This document shows positions 8,638 through 16,170 of a stretch of 56,475 nucleotides of DNA, one piece after another. The stretch's first letter is position 1, and every line of letters starts with the position of its first letter. Below the pieces are notes generated by a model that was given only the letters and a program-made list of their open reading frames with translations, was not told the origin of the DNA and did no database searches. Location: the IMG/VR virus record IMGVR_UViG_3300041409_000280, positions 1-56,475 of that record; one strand, given 5' to 3'. This DNA is from a virus. Made by a program: the position numbers and the translations under genes.

Positions 8638-8823
8638 CTATTTTTTGGAGTACTTCAGCACGCCCTCCCCTCCTTCTGCTACCCATTGACGGATAAGTGC
8701 ACGTACTAGTTGTTTATACTTAATATCCTTTTCAATAAGCAGGTTTATTAACCTTTCGTCCTCTTCAGGCTTTAAATTTAATCCGGAAAATGAACTTTTC
8801 TTTTTGTTGTTATTCTTTGTCAT
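8638..8823 (-). CDS. small protein, possible ribbon-helix-helix-like
   Basis: A 61-aa protein with a basic disordered start (NNNKKKSSF). It is followed by a beta-helix-helix-like pattern (LNLKPEEDERLINLL...YKQLVRALIRQWV) reminiscent of small Arc/MetJ regulators. It follows a terminator, so it opens a separate transcription unit or receives read-through. The DNA-binding role is an inference. Confidence 0.5.
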   Translation of the reverse strand: MTKNNNKKKSSFSGLNLKPEEDERLINLLIEKDIKYKQLVRALIRQWVAEGGEGVLKYSKK

Positions 8824-8840
8824 ATAGTTTTTTAAATGTT

Positions 8841-8878
8841 AAAAAACCAATAGCAGTATTAGCTACTATTGGTTTTTA
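8841..8878. terminator. bidirectional intrinsic terminator
   Basis: A stem AAAAACCAATAG...CTATTGGTTTTT with U-tracts on both strands. It lies between the exonuclease gene (stop at 8901) and the 61-aa gene (start at 8823), both on the minus strand, so it separates two transcription units. Confidence 0.8.
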
Positions 8879-8900
8879 TTTTATAAGTTTTTTACATACC

Positions 8901-9434
8901 TCAAATCCTCTTATTAATAACTTTTAAAATAGCACAAAGCTTTTTAATTTGGTAATAGCAATCTTCTAGTGGATGATGTGCATTTTCTGGTTTTGGTATA
9001 TCCGCTACCATATCTCTAAAACTACCTACAATAGTTCTATAGCATCGCTCATTAGAAAAACTCCATGGACGCATTAAGCCATTAGCATCAAACGCGTTGC
9101 CAACCATACCCAAATCAAAAGAAGCACTATTTCCCCACGGATAAACAATATCGTTATCTTTGAAAAATGCATATAGTGCATACATGACGTTTTGAATGCT
9201 ATCAGTATCCTTAAACATTTCCTGCAATAATTCAGGTTTCTGTTCCAGCCACCATTTTAAAGTTCTGCTGTTTATTTTCCTGCCTTGTTTTTGTGCTGAG
9301 TCCAAAGTAATTTTCTTATAGAACTCTTTTCCTAAAGTACCAGTGTTTATATCAAACTGAACTACTGCAATTGATAAAAATACACTATCGAAAGATACGC
9401 CTAGCGTCTCTATATCCACCATAGCATTCTGCAT
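8901..9434 (-). CDS. DEDDh 3'-5' exonuclease (Rv2179c / exonuclease VIII-like)
   Basis: A 177-aa nuclease. MVDIETLG near residue 5 gives the D-x-E pair, SASFDLGMV near 104 gives the second D, and HHPLEDC near 152 supplies the H and last D. The overall order and length fit the Rv2179c-like exoribonuclease/ExoVIII group. It degrades single strands or RNA 3'-5' using two metal ions. It is the last gene of a unit that also encodes a Pif1-like helicase. A second DEDDh enzyme is encoded at 41333-41896. Confidence 0.85.
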   Translation of the reverse strand: MQNAMVDIETLGVSFDSVFLSIAVVQFDINTGTLGKEFYKKITLDSAQKQGRKINSRTLKWWLEQKPELLQEMFKDTDSIQNVMYALYAFFKDNDIVYPWGNSASFDLGMVGNAFDANGLMRPWSFSNERCYRTIVGSFRDMVADIPKPENAHHPLEDCYYQIKKLCAILKVINKRI

Positions 9435-9437
9435 AGC

Positions 9438-9686
9438 TTAATTGTTGTTTAGGGATTTTGGAATAGCTGAATTATTTGGATTGATACACTGAGGTCTCCC
9501 TGTATGTGTAGAAAGTTGTATATCATTTATTAAATCCGGCGGGTTATTTTTTAGCATTAGTTGCTCGCTCATATTTATGGAATAGAACTTACCGTCCGGT
9601 AAATCGATTATCCACATATCGGGATGATACCGACTTTTAGAAATGCGTTTTCCTTTAGATGTGTACCTTGTTATATTATGCTTCAT
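9438..9686 (-). CDS. small hypothetical protein
   Basis: An 82-aa protein, basic at the start (TSKGKRISKSRYHP) with a polar Asn/Pro-rich tail ending SLNNN. It is 3 bp from the exonuclease gene, so it belongs to the same operon. No family recognised. Confidence 0.5.
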   Translation of the reverse strand: MKHNITRYTSKGKRISKSRYHPDMWIIDLPDGKFYSINMSEQLMLKNNPPDLINDIQLSTHTGRPQCINPNNSAIPKSLNNN

Positions 9687-9736
9687 TATTTTGTGGGTTT
9701 AAAAGGTTAAAAATTATATCAACGCGCGTTATTTTT

Positions 9737-9961
9737 TCATGCTCTTATTAAGTTTATTTCCTCCATCAGATCTTCAATGATTTTATCCGGCAATATATCG
9801 GTAAATTCAGTATGCAAATACACATTTCCAGGGTACCCCTCTAGAATATAGTACATACACTCATAAAAAAGAGTTGTTCCGGTGATTACTACGATTTCGT
9901 TAAATTTTGGCCCTACTGCAGTAGGAGTCCATTTTTCTTTATTAATACAAACTTTTTTCAT
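9737..9961 (-). CDS. small hypothetical protein
   Basis: A 74-aa alpha/beta-like protein (EIVVITGTTLFYECMYYILEGYPG) with an acidic C-terminal helix. A perfect 10-bp palindrome AACGCGCGTT lies at 9720-9729 just downstream. Function unknown. Confidence 0.55.
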   Translation of the reverse strand: MKKVCINKEKWTPTAVGPKFNEIVVITGTTLFYECMYYILEGYPGNVYLHTEFTDILPDKIIEDLMEEINLIRA

Positions 9962-9967
9962 AATGAT

Positions 9968-10213
9968 TTATGGTTCAAAGCCAGGTTGTAGCATATAAGG
10001 ATTATCATAGGAATGTTCTACTACTTTGTAGTATCTGGAGCATTCGGAACCTTCGTTTTTATCTTTGTTAATTATGTTCGCTATACTGTTAGCGGCTTGC
10101 TCACTTAAATCCTTAATGATAAAGGTTTCATCCGGGTAGTCGCTACTGAAATTATCAGTTTCTACAATTGCAAAAACCTTACGTTGTAGTGCTTGTTTAT
10201 ATTTAGTTTTCAT
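9968..10213 (-). CDS. small hypothetical protein
   Basis: An 81-aa protein whose start overlaps the helicase stop by 4 bp (ATGA), implying coupled translation. It contains DETFIIKDLSEQAANSIA..., typical of small phage proteins that edit or annotate signals, but no family can be named. Confidence 0.55.
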   Translation of the reverse strand: MKTKYKQALQRKVFAIVETDNFSSDYPDETFIIKDLSEQAANSIANIINKDKNEGSECSRYYKVVEHSYDNPYMLQPGFEP

Positions 10214-11565
10214 GCTGCTTCCTCAATTAATTCATTAAATCTTAATACTCTCATGTCCGCCCAAAATTTATCCGCGTCTATTTTTCGTTCCAGAGTTATA
10301 CCTGACATAGTTCGACAACGTGAAAGGGCGACGTATAGCTGTCCAGCTGCAAAAATCTTATTGCTGTCTATATGGACTTTATCAAACGTTTGACCTTGTG
10401 ACTTGTGAATAGATATTGCCCATGCAAGGGCTACTGGAACCTGTTGGTACCCTGCTACCACTAGTTCTTCCCATTCATCACCGCGTTTAACTTTTACTTT
10501 TCGTTCCCAGCTAGTCCAATAAATATTATGTACAGTACCTTTATCGGTTTCAATAACTACATACCTTTCGGCCTTAATAGGTATTGCTTCTCCGTCCTCG
10601 TCTATTCTAACTCCAGACGGATTATTAATTATTGCGGTTATTTTGCCTAATGTTCCATTAACTATGTCACTATCCCATCCACCTTTATAATCTGGAGGTC
10701 TATCAGCGCCGTTCTTTTTTACCATGACTTGTGCACCTACACGTAAGTGTAGTTCCTTCTCAGCAGGGTACGCAGGCCATTCGCCGAACTCAGTAGATTG
10801 AAATATAATTGATGGCCCTTCAAGTGCTTCTAACGCTTTGCGGTTAATAATTTCCGCCTCCTTGTTAGTTGCGCAAAGTTTTATTCGTATGTCTTCAGGT
10901 ACTGCTACTTGCCTATTTATAGCAGCTAAATACTTTTTAGCAACTTCTCCGTTCCTTGCACCATGAAGTAGCTTAATAAAATTAGGATCTCCTTTCTGAC
11001 GTAGTACCTCATCCAATGTTAATACTTTAAACGACTCCTGAAAAACTTTACTACTAAAGGTAAATGGAGTATCATAGCCGGCTAATCTCAATGCCTTTAT
11101 ATCTTCAGGCTTTGCAACAGGAGGTAGCTGGAAAAAGTCCCCGACTAAAATAATTTGGACGCCTCCAAAAGGTAAATCTTTATTTTTTACATACCTCAAA
11201 AACCTATCAACATAGTCGAATATATCCACTCTTACCATAGACATCTCATCTACTATTAAATGCTGAAGGTTATACTTAATGTTATTAATAGTAGATGTAT
11301 TAGCCGTAAAGTTATTGTAGTCAGGGTGTATTATACCTTCGGATGCAGGTACTTTAAATAAGGAGTGAATAGTCCTGCCTCCTATATTCAATGCCGCTAA
11401 ACCTGTAGGCGCAGAAAGTATAAACTTTTTTATGTTTCTTTCGATCAGCGCCCGTATCAATACGGACTTACCAACGCCTGGTTTACCATGTAGTAAATAA
11501 TTGTCGTTAGTACTTTCAATTATGTCTACCTTTAGTTGTTGATCTTTAGTTAGTGGGAATTCCAT
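10210..11565 (-). CDS. Pif1/RecD-like SF1B DNA helicase
   Basis: A 451-aa 5'-3' helicase. Motif I is GKPGVGKS (about 27-34), followed by SAPTGLAALNIGGRTIHSLF (Ia). Motif II is VDEMSM, motif III is LVGDFFQLPP, and the C-terminal motifs AISIHKSQGQTF and YVALSRCR are also present. These define the Pif1/RecD2/Dda-like group. Dda-like helicases act at phage origins and clear bound proteins from DNA. It has the usual length and sits in the replication region with a co-transcribed exonuclease. Confidence 0.92.
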   Translation of the reverse strand: MEFPLTKDQQLKVDIIESTNDNYLLHGKPGVGKSVLIRALIERNIKKFILSAPTGLAALNIGGRTIHSLFKVPASEGIIHPDYNNFTANTSTINNIKYNLQHLIVDEMSMVRVDIFDYVDRFLRYVKNKDLPFGGVQIILVGDFFQLPPVAKPEDIKALRLAGYDTPFTFSSKVFQESFKVLTLDEVLRQKGDPNFIKLLHGARNGEVAKKYLAAINRQVAVPEDIRIKLCATNKEAEIINRKALEALEGPSIIFQSTEFGEWPAYPAEKELHLRVGAQVMVKKNGADRPPDYKGGWDSDIVNGTLGKITAIINNPSGVRIDEDGEAIPIKAERYVVIETDKGTVHNIYWTSWERKVKVKRGDEWEELVVAGYQQVPVALAWAISIHKSQGQTFDKVHIDSNKIFAAGQLYVALSRCRTMSGITLERKIDADKFWADMRVLRFNELIEEAA

Positions 11566-11573
11566 AGCCTATT

Positions 11574-11687
11574 TTAAAGTTTATATTTATTAAAAACCGA
11601 TAGCTCCACTGTACCGATGACTCCATTACTGGGCATTTCGTCTTTAGCTTCAACACTATCGGTTATAAAGTGTAGTGAGTTAGTCAT
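11574..11687 (-). CDS. tiny hypothetical protein
   Basis: A 37-aa ORF (MTNSLHFITDSVEAK) whose ATG overlaps the stop of the upstream gene by 4 bp. It fills the otherwise empty gap before the helicase. Coding status rests on tight packing only. Confidence 0.4.
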   Translation of the reverse strand: MTNSLHFITDSVEAKDEMPSNGVIGTVELSVFNKYKL

Positions 11688-11905
11688 TGTAGCATATACA
11701 TTAAATTAGCCCTCATGTACTCATCCACCCTTACTACTGCCTCTACCATTGGGATTTCTAAAATGTGTTCCCCTGGTAGCATACTTCTACCAACCATTAT
11801 AACAATAACATTTTCGTCAATTTCTTTATCGTTTAGTTTTTGATTATACTTTAAATGAGATTTTATAAGACTTACTTTATTTGTAAACGTAGTGATAGCT
11901 CCCAT
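11684..11905 (-). CDS. small hypothetical protein
   Basis: A 73-aa protein with VIVIMVGRSMLPGEHIL and an amphipathic C-terminal helix. No recognised family. It probably belongs to the helicase operon. Confidence 0.5.
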   Translation of the reverse strand: MGAITTFTNKVSLIKSHLKYNQKLNDKEIDENVIVIMVGRSMLPGEHILEIPMVEAVVRVDEYMRANLMYMLQ

Positions 11906-11916
11906 AGTAGTAGTGT

Positions 11917-12093
11917 TTAGGATCCAAAAGTTTCAATGATTTTCAATAGTTGCTCATACTCCTTAATAGGAAGTTCCGACAGTTTAATGTTTACTACTTT
12001 ACTAGTTACTCGACGTTTAAAGATAATACTCCTATATGATATAGTCGCGTGAAACCTAGCTGAATCTTTTTCTGATTTTGTAAAGCATTTCAT
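11917..12093 (-). CDS. small basic hypothetical protein
   Basis: A 58-aa ORF from the ATG at 12093. The basic N-terminal half (SIIFKRRVTSK) is followed by a leucine-rich helix (LSELPIKEYEQLLKII). It lies directly downstream of the terminator at 12120-12165, so it would start a new transcript or depend on read-through. Confidence 0.5.
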   Translation of the reverse strand: MKCFTKSEKDSARFHATISYRSIIFKRRVTSKVVNIKLSELPIKEYEQLLKIIETFGS

Positions 12094-12119
12094 AGCATTG
12101 TTTATTTAAATTTTATAAA

Positions 12120-12165
12120 ACAAAAATAGCAGGCTAGATCCCCTTCCCAGAAAATCTGCCTGCTA
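12120..12165 (-). terminator. strong intrinsic terminator
   Basis: Minus-strand stem TAGCAGGC-AGAT / ATCT-A-GCCTGCTA (12 bp with one bulge), followed directly by TTTTTGTTTT. It closes the transcript that contains the non-coding region 12170-12533. Confidence 0.85.
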
Positions 12166-12169
12166 CCTA

Positions 12170-12533
12170 AAGCACCAACAAAGAAACTATTTCATAACTT
12201 TAGATTTTAACCTCTACTACCTTCTACATTTAATACCTTTCACGTTCTCTTATCAGTACATCAAAGCTGTACAACTTGTTTGGAGGCTTAATCAAATCTC
12301 AGTAGTAGAATTCCTATACCTCTATTACTTTCTCAATCAGTTTTTACAGTTGGTAATCCTGTAACTTTAGCCTAGCTGCCTGTTAATTCAAGCCAGTTAC
12401 CAACTGTTCTCAAAATCCAATCGCCCGGTACTTGTTCATTCAAGATTCTTATACTCTAACAGGTGTATATAATTCATCTATGGTATAACCTGGGCATATT
12501 GTTGCTGCTTTGAAACAGCGATTAAGATAGTTT
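12170..12533 (-). ncRNA. candidate structured non-coding RNA
   Basis: About 365 nt with no good ORF between a coding stop (12534) and a strong terminator. Pairable arms, positions on the plus strand: 12346-12356 with 12397-12407 (11 bp, perfect); 12423-12429 with 12488-12495 (7 bp, one bulge), enclosing 12450-12454 with 12465-12469; and 12213-12220 with 12302-12309 (8 bp), enclosing 12256-12260 with 12268-12272. There is also a GCTG/CAGC hairpin near 12505-12520. The nested, multi-domain layout looks like a large ornate phage RNA, but I recognise no known class (GOLLD and ROOL were considered by context only). Confidence 0.5.
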
Positions 12534-12857
12534 TTAAAAATTATTATATCCTTCTATAAATTCCCGCCTGAATATTTTAATGCTAGAGTACATTGCTATA
12601 TCTTCTTCCTCGCATTTTAGCAGTAGTGCATAGTTAAGATAGTCATCAGCAGATCCAGTTTCCACAGGGTTAGTTTCTTTAACAACTAATGGAAAATCTT
12701 CCGATACAATAGGGCTTTTTATTTTCTCGTGTTTCGCAATTGATAGCGCTACTATGTTCCTTAAGTGCTCTATAGTCAGTGCTGTTCCGTATGGATGCCT
12801 GGTTGTTGAGATATTAAGGATACTTAATAGGGTATTATGAAATTTAGTTTTATTCAT
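12534..12857 (-). CDS. hypothetical protein
   Basis: A 107-aa protein with a helical N-terminal half (MNKTKFHNTLLSILNIS...HLRNIVALSIAKHEKI) and an acidic middle. It lies between the second tRNA-like RNA and the candidate structured RNA, all in the same direction. No family recognised. Confidence 0.55.
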   Translation of the reverse strand: MNKTKFHNTLLSILNISTTRHPYGTALTIEHLRNIVALSIAKHEKIKSPIVSEDFPLVVKETNPVETGSADDYLNYALLLKCEEEDIAMYSSIKIFRREFIEGYNNF

Positions 12858-12882
12858 ATTGAAGGTTATTTTATTTATAAGG

Positions 12883-13016
12883 TGTCGGGTGCAGGACTCG
12901 AACCTGCATGACCGGGTATCTTTTAACGAGGTTACTGCTTCTCAGCGTGTGGTAGTCCCCCTGAAGAGTCCGCCGTGCGGAGCGCTCCGCTGTGTTTGCC
13001 TTTTCACCAACCCGAC
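12883..13016 (-). tRNA. tRNA-like RNA without a normal anticodon loop (copy 2)
   Basis: On the minus strand: acceptor stem GTCGGGT/ACCCGAC, D-arm GTG...AAAAGGCAAA...CAC and T-arm GCAGG-TTCGAGT-CCTGC, with discriminator A. The anticodon position is a 5-bp stem with a four-base loop (GCGGA-GCGC-TCCGC). A long imperfect hairpin follows (ACT-CTTC-AG pairing with CT-GAAG-AGT), then a 25-nt linker. Total length is 134 nt. This is the same layout as 1117-1223 but with different stem sequences, so the shape rather than the sequence appears conserved. No anticodon can be assigned. Confidence 0.6.
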
Positions 13017-13059
13017 AAATTAAAGTAGAGTAACGATTTGTTACCCTACTATATTACTT

Positions 13060-13800
13060 TTATTCTTTAACCAGCGACGCAACAATTGCGCGCTCCTGAT
13101 CTGCCATTTTATCAATATACTTAGGAGTAAACCTGACCCCTGCATGGTTTACAACCTTAAGTCCTTTTTTAATCGCTGCCTTTATTTCCTTCACTAACAT
13201 TGTTTTTCCGGACGGTGCAGGCTTCAATACTTTTGCTGAAGTAGCTGCTTTAGTTGCTACTTTTTTAACTGCTGTAGTTGCCGCTACTTTTTTAGCTGGA
13301 GCTACTGTTTTCTTAGCTGCTGTTTTAACTGTTGTTGACATAACTTTAGATTTTTTATTTTTGTCGGAAGGTAATTCTTTTACTACTTCGGTACCTTCCT
13401 TTGTACCTTCAGTAGTAGTTACTTTTTTAGAAGTTTTAACTTTTTCTTCTTTAGCTGTAGGTGCCTCATCATCCGTAATGGGATCGAAGTTAATTTCATT
13501 ACCGTTTTTGAAAACTGCCTGTGTAGTACTATTTTGCTTGTCGCTTAAATAGCACTCCGCATCCAGTCTGTCTACGTTAATAAAAACTGTTCTTCTTTCG
13601 TCTTTACTTACTTTTGCTGCATCTACCTTTGCGGAAATAAGATCCATATTTAGTGCAAATTTAGAGTTTACTTTTTTACCGGGGTAACGTGCTAATACTT
13701 TGCTTTTTGCAAGCTTAAAGTTTTTTGCAATTACACGTACTCCTTTTGTTCTTGCCTTCTTATGAAAAGATCGAACTAAAAATAGATAAGGTTTTAACAT
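13060..13800 (-). CDS. histone-H1-like lysine/alanine-rich DNA-binding protein
   Basis: A 246-aa protein. Residues 1-100 are a basic folded domain (KGVRVIAKNFKLAKSK). A threonine/glutamate linker follows. Residues 155-205 are an H1-like tail rich in K, A, T and P (VKTAAKKTVAPAKKVAATT), followed by a short helical domain (MLVKEIKAAIKKGLKVVNHAG). It probably coats or condenses phage DNA or regulates transcription. Bacterial HctA/HctB and phage H1-like proteins have the same tail composition. An internal start at MSTTVKTAAKK would give a free H1-like tail product. Confidence 0.65.
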   Translation of the reverse strand: MLKPYLFLVRSFHKKARTKGVRVIAKNFKLAKSKVLARYPGKKVNSKFALNMDLISAKVDAAKVSKDERRTVFINVDRLDAECYLSDKQNSTTQAVFKNGNEINFDPITDDEAPTAKEEKVKTSKKVTTTEGTKEGTEVVKELPSDKNKKSKVMSTTVKTAAKKTVAPAKKVAATTAVKKVATKAATSAKVLKPAPSGKTMLVKEIKAAIKKGLKVVNHAGVRFTPKYIDKMADQERAIVASLVKE

Positions 13801-13988
13801 AAGCTTATGAACTTATAACGGCCTTTAATTAGTACTACTGCAACATCTTTTATTTCCCCTTTACGGTTATGAACTTTCCAAGTAAGGGGTTCCGTAGACT
13901 CTATTAATGATATAGCAGAACCTATATAAAAATCACATATCAGTTTTATGATGCCCTGCTTTGTTGCAGAATTTGCGATTAGTTTCAT
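13794..13988 (-). CDS. small hypothetical protein
   Basis: A 64-aa protein ending just inside the start of the H1-like gene (7-bp overlap). It has mixed alpha/beta character (EPLTWKVHNRKGEIKDVAVVLI). No family recognised; probably in the same operon. Confidence 0.5.
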   Translation of the reverse strand: MKLIANSATKQGIIKLICDFYIGSAISLIESTEPLTWKVHNRKGEIKDVAVVLIKGRYKFISLC

Positions 13989-14003
13989 AATGTATTTTTT
14001 ATT

Positions 14004-14210
14004 TTAGGAAGGTACTATTTGATACACACTATTTATTCCATCCTGTGTTATTTGGACTTTAACCTTATGCGGTAGCATGCTTTTTAGTTTTTGCCACGTT
14101 AGTTTTTTACCTGTTATTGAGTACACAGTATGTCCGTGGTATGCCCTTGTATAAAGATAGTGATAGTCCGTTATTTTTTCCATGTTTTTAATCTTTTGCT
14201 TCTGTTTCAA
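14004..14210 (-). CDS. small basic hypothetical protein
   Basis: A 68-aa basic protein (MKQKQKIKNMEKITDYHYLY). A start at MEKITDYHYLY is also possible and would give a 60-aa product. No family recognised. Confidence 0.5.
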   Translation of the reverse strand: MKQKQKIKNMEKITDYHYLYTRAYHGHTVYSITGKKLTWQKLKSMLPHKVKVQITQDGINSVYQIVPS

Positions 14211-14465
14211 CTATGGTTTACTTTGAATGTACGTTCCTGACAAGTTGCAAATATACTTAAGGTTTATTTGCATAGGTAGAATGCCTGAAGGTATTTCCAC
14301 CAACCTAACCGTATTACATTCTAATTGTTTAGATATTGCGTAGGCTGCTGCTATTGCTTCAGCACGACAGTTAAATTCATGTAGTACATAAGGAGTCTCA
14401 TCCCATGATTTACCGCAATGGAATTGTATTGAAACTGTTCCTGAAAAATTTATTTCGTTTTTCAT
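14211..14465 (-). CDS. small hypothetical protein
   Basis: An 84-aa protein with a strand-helix-strand look (SGTVSIQFHCGKSW...FNCRAEAIAAAYAIS). It abuts its neighbours with 0-1 bp spacing, so it belongs to the same transcript. Function unknown. Confidence 0.55.
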   Translation of the reverse strand: MKNEINFSGTVSIQFHCGKSWDETPYVLHEFNCRAEAIAAAYAISKQLECNTVRLVEIPSGILPMQINLKYICNLSGTYIQSKP

Positions 14466-14647
14466 TATACTGACTGTTTAATATAGTCCTCAATAAATTT
14501 AATGCGTTTATCATACGATATTATAGCGTAGTTGTAATGCTTATTCATAGCACTCATAACTTCGTGAGCTACTTTCCCGCATATAGTATCGCCTCCTATT
14601 TCCCTAACATGGTAATACCCATCTATAAATCTAATTTCTTTTTCCAT
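14465..14647 (-). CDS. small hypothetical protein
   Basis: A 60-aa protein (MEKEIRFIDGYYHVREIGG) overlapping the next start by one base. No recognised motif. Confidence 0.5.
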   Translation of the reverse strand: MEKEIRFIDGYYHVREIGGDTICGKVAHEVMSAMNKHYNYAIISYDKRIKFIEDYIKQSV

Positions 14648-14650
14648 AAC

Positions 14651-14878
14651 TTACGCGTTTAACATGTACGGTTTATAATCGGGTTCTTCAGCTAACTTTT
14701 TTAGCTCTTCGTCTATCTCTTCAATAACTTTCCTAGCAGCGGTTACTGTTAATCGGTCGCCTAGATGCCAAATTAAATAACTACCTTCAGCATTCGCTAT
14801 TTTAATAGACTCTTCAAAGTGCTGTTTATCAAAAACTAGTCCATTGATGTATTGAGAACGTTTAGTTATTCTTTTCAT
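14651..14878 (-). CDS. small hypothetical protein
   Basis: A 75-aa protein with helices RKVIEEIDEELKKLAEE near the C-terminus. Its ATG overlaps the stop of the upstream single-TM microprotein (ATGA). Function unknown. Confidence 0.5.
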   Translation of the reverse strand: MKRITKRSQYINGLVFDKQHFEESIKIANAEGSYLIWHLGDRLTVTAARKVIEEIDEELKKLAEEPDYKPYMLNA

Positions 14879-15009
14879 ATCAACACTATTATTATTCCTA
14901 AAGTTAGTACTGCAATGATTAGTCCAGTGAGTAGCTGTGTAGCTATTAACGTTTTATTTTCCTCCTTCAATAAGTCGTTAATTTTTTCGTCGTGTGTTTT
15001 GGGCTCCAT
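14875..15009 (-). CDS. single-TM microprotein
   Basis: A 44-aa ORF. It has a charged N-terminus (MEPKTHDEKINDLLKEEN) and one C-terminal membrane helix of about 20 residues (LLTGLIIAVLTLGIIIVLI). The stop overlaps the next start. It could modulate a host membrane process or act with lysis proteins, but there is no direct evidence. Confidence 0.6.
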   Translation of the reverse strand: MEPKTHDEKINDLLKEENKTLIATQLLTGLIIAVLTLGIIIVLI

Positions 15010-15074
15010 TTTATTTTTAATTTAAAGGTTTTCTTTGTATGCTATATTTCATAACTCTGCGAGTTTTATAGTGG

Positions 15075-15200
15075 TTAATTGAACAGGTGAAAAATTGTAC
15101 TATCAGAATAAATAGCTACTAACAATAAATAAGTAGCTATAACTACAACGGCTCCTATCATTAACGTGTCACGTAGATAATTCTTTATTATATTTTTCAT
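15075..15200 (-). CDS. single-TM microprotein
   Basis: A 41-aa ORF with a basic start (MKNIIKNYLRD) followed by one membrane helix (LMIGAVVVIATYLLLVAIY). Of the same type as the neighbouring 44-aa microprotein but not obviously related in sequence. Confidence 0.55.
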   Translation of the reverse strand: MKNIIKNYLRDTLMIGAVVVIATYLLLVAIYSDSTIFHLFN

Positions 15201-15204
15201 ATGT

Positions 15205-15348
15205 TTAAGGCTTTAACATTTTATTAATCAACTTAACTGCTTTACGTTTGTTACTAAGTTTAGTAAGTGCTTGTACTGCTAGTGAGTACCACGGATGAGT
15301 CTCGTCTTCAGCTATTAATTTCCAAGTATTTAATTCAATGCGTGTCAT
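15205..15348 (-). CDS. small hypothetical protein
   Basis: A 47-aa basic helical ORF (MTRIELNTWKLIAEDETH...KLSNKRKAVKLINKML). Its ATG overlaps the stop of the first gene of the operon, which supports it being translated. Confidence 0.5.
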   Translation of the reverse strand: MTRIELNTWKLIAEDETHPWYSLAVQALTKLSNKRKAVKLINKMLKP

Positions 15349-15530
15349 ACTTTTAGTTTATTATGTTGTGCTGTGTAACCTGCGATGTGAATTGAAGCAC
15401 CAAATTTACAGTTAATGAATTGCACTACCGCTAATACGTCGAATAATTTTTCCTTAGCAAAAGTTTTACCTATTTCAAATTTAGTGCCTTTTAAAAATTC
15501 AGCTTCGATTTTTTGTTTTTTAAGTGCCAT
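15345..15530 (-). CDS. small basic protein, first gene of the leftward unit
   Basis: A 61-aa protein (MALKKQKIEAEFLKGTKFEI) with an aromatic/hydrophobic middle (VLAVVQFINCKFGASI). It is promoter-proximal to the divergent control region, so likely one of the earliest expressed genes. No family recognised. Confidence 0.55.
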   Translation of the reverse strand: MALKKQKIEAEFLKGTKFEIGKTFAKEKLFDVLAVVQFINCKFGASIHIAGYTAQHNKLKV

Positions 15531-16170
15531 ATAGTTTCGATTATTTAAATCTCATCAGTAAGGCTTACTGCCTTATACTATTTATTATGCTCCGCTGTCT
15601 TACCTTAGTTAATCCGGAAGTTTTAAACGACTTTCGATAATGGGCTTATATACTTGTTTTGCTAACGTAAGTTTTAAACTGCTTACAATACTATATAGTA
15701 TATACATGTTACATGTAAATTAGCGGCCAGGTAAAATTAACTATTAGCTAGTAGGTTTATTGGTCGGAGCTATCGGCTTTTTGAGTCCCTCAATGTTAAG
15801 CCCTTACACGCGACATGCAGACTTACTTAACATTTTATTACTTGGTGGTTGCCTCCACCTAACGCATTTACTTTTGTATCCTAGTGCGTTTGCCTGATTT
15901 ATTCATTTACAGGGCTATGAAAAACTTTTCTTACTAGTAGGCCGGCTGCCGTTTTCATTAATCGATATGTAAATATACGAATAGTTTTCACTATCGATTC
16001 ATTTCGAGTCGAAAAGTTTCAAAAAAATTCGATGTTTTTTAAAAACCCGTTTTTTAGCCTAATTTAAAGGACGTCCTCCACCGCAATTATTTGCGGGTGT
16101 GTAAGTACTATGTGATATTTGTACCCACAAAGTAAAATTAACAGTAAACAAGTTTAAACAGTAAAAATTT
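15531..16170. promoter_or_regulatory. divergent control region, candidate operators and possible origin
   Basis: 640 bp without a gene, between divergent operons. It holds several palindromes: ACTATATAGT followed by ACATGTTACATGT near 15692-15715; a GGTGG-TTGCCT-CCACC hairpin near 15843; an AACGCA...TGCGTT hairpin near 15860-15890; ATAGT...ACTAT near 15982; and the 13-bp palindrome TTTCGAGTCGAAA at 16002-16014. A CCGCAA-TTAT-TTGCGG hairpin lies near 16081-16096. It probably carries the early promoters and repressor or activator sites, and possibly an origin. Confidence 0.6.
16090..16121 (+). promoter_or_regulatory. Bacteroidetes-type promoter for the recombination operon
   Basis: A TTTG at 16090-16093 and GATATTTG at 16114-16121, 20 bp apart, match the Bacteroidetes primary-sigma consensus TTTG-N19-21-TAnnTTTG with one mismatch. 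It would start transcription about 40 bp before the ATG at 16171. The -33 element overlaps the CCGCAA hairpin, a plausible operator. Confidence 0.5.
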
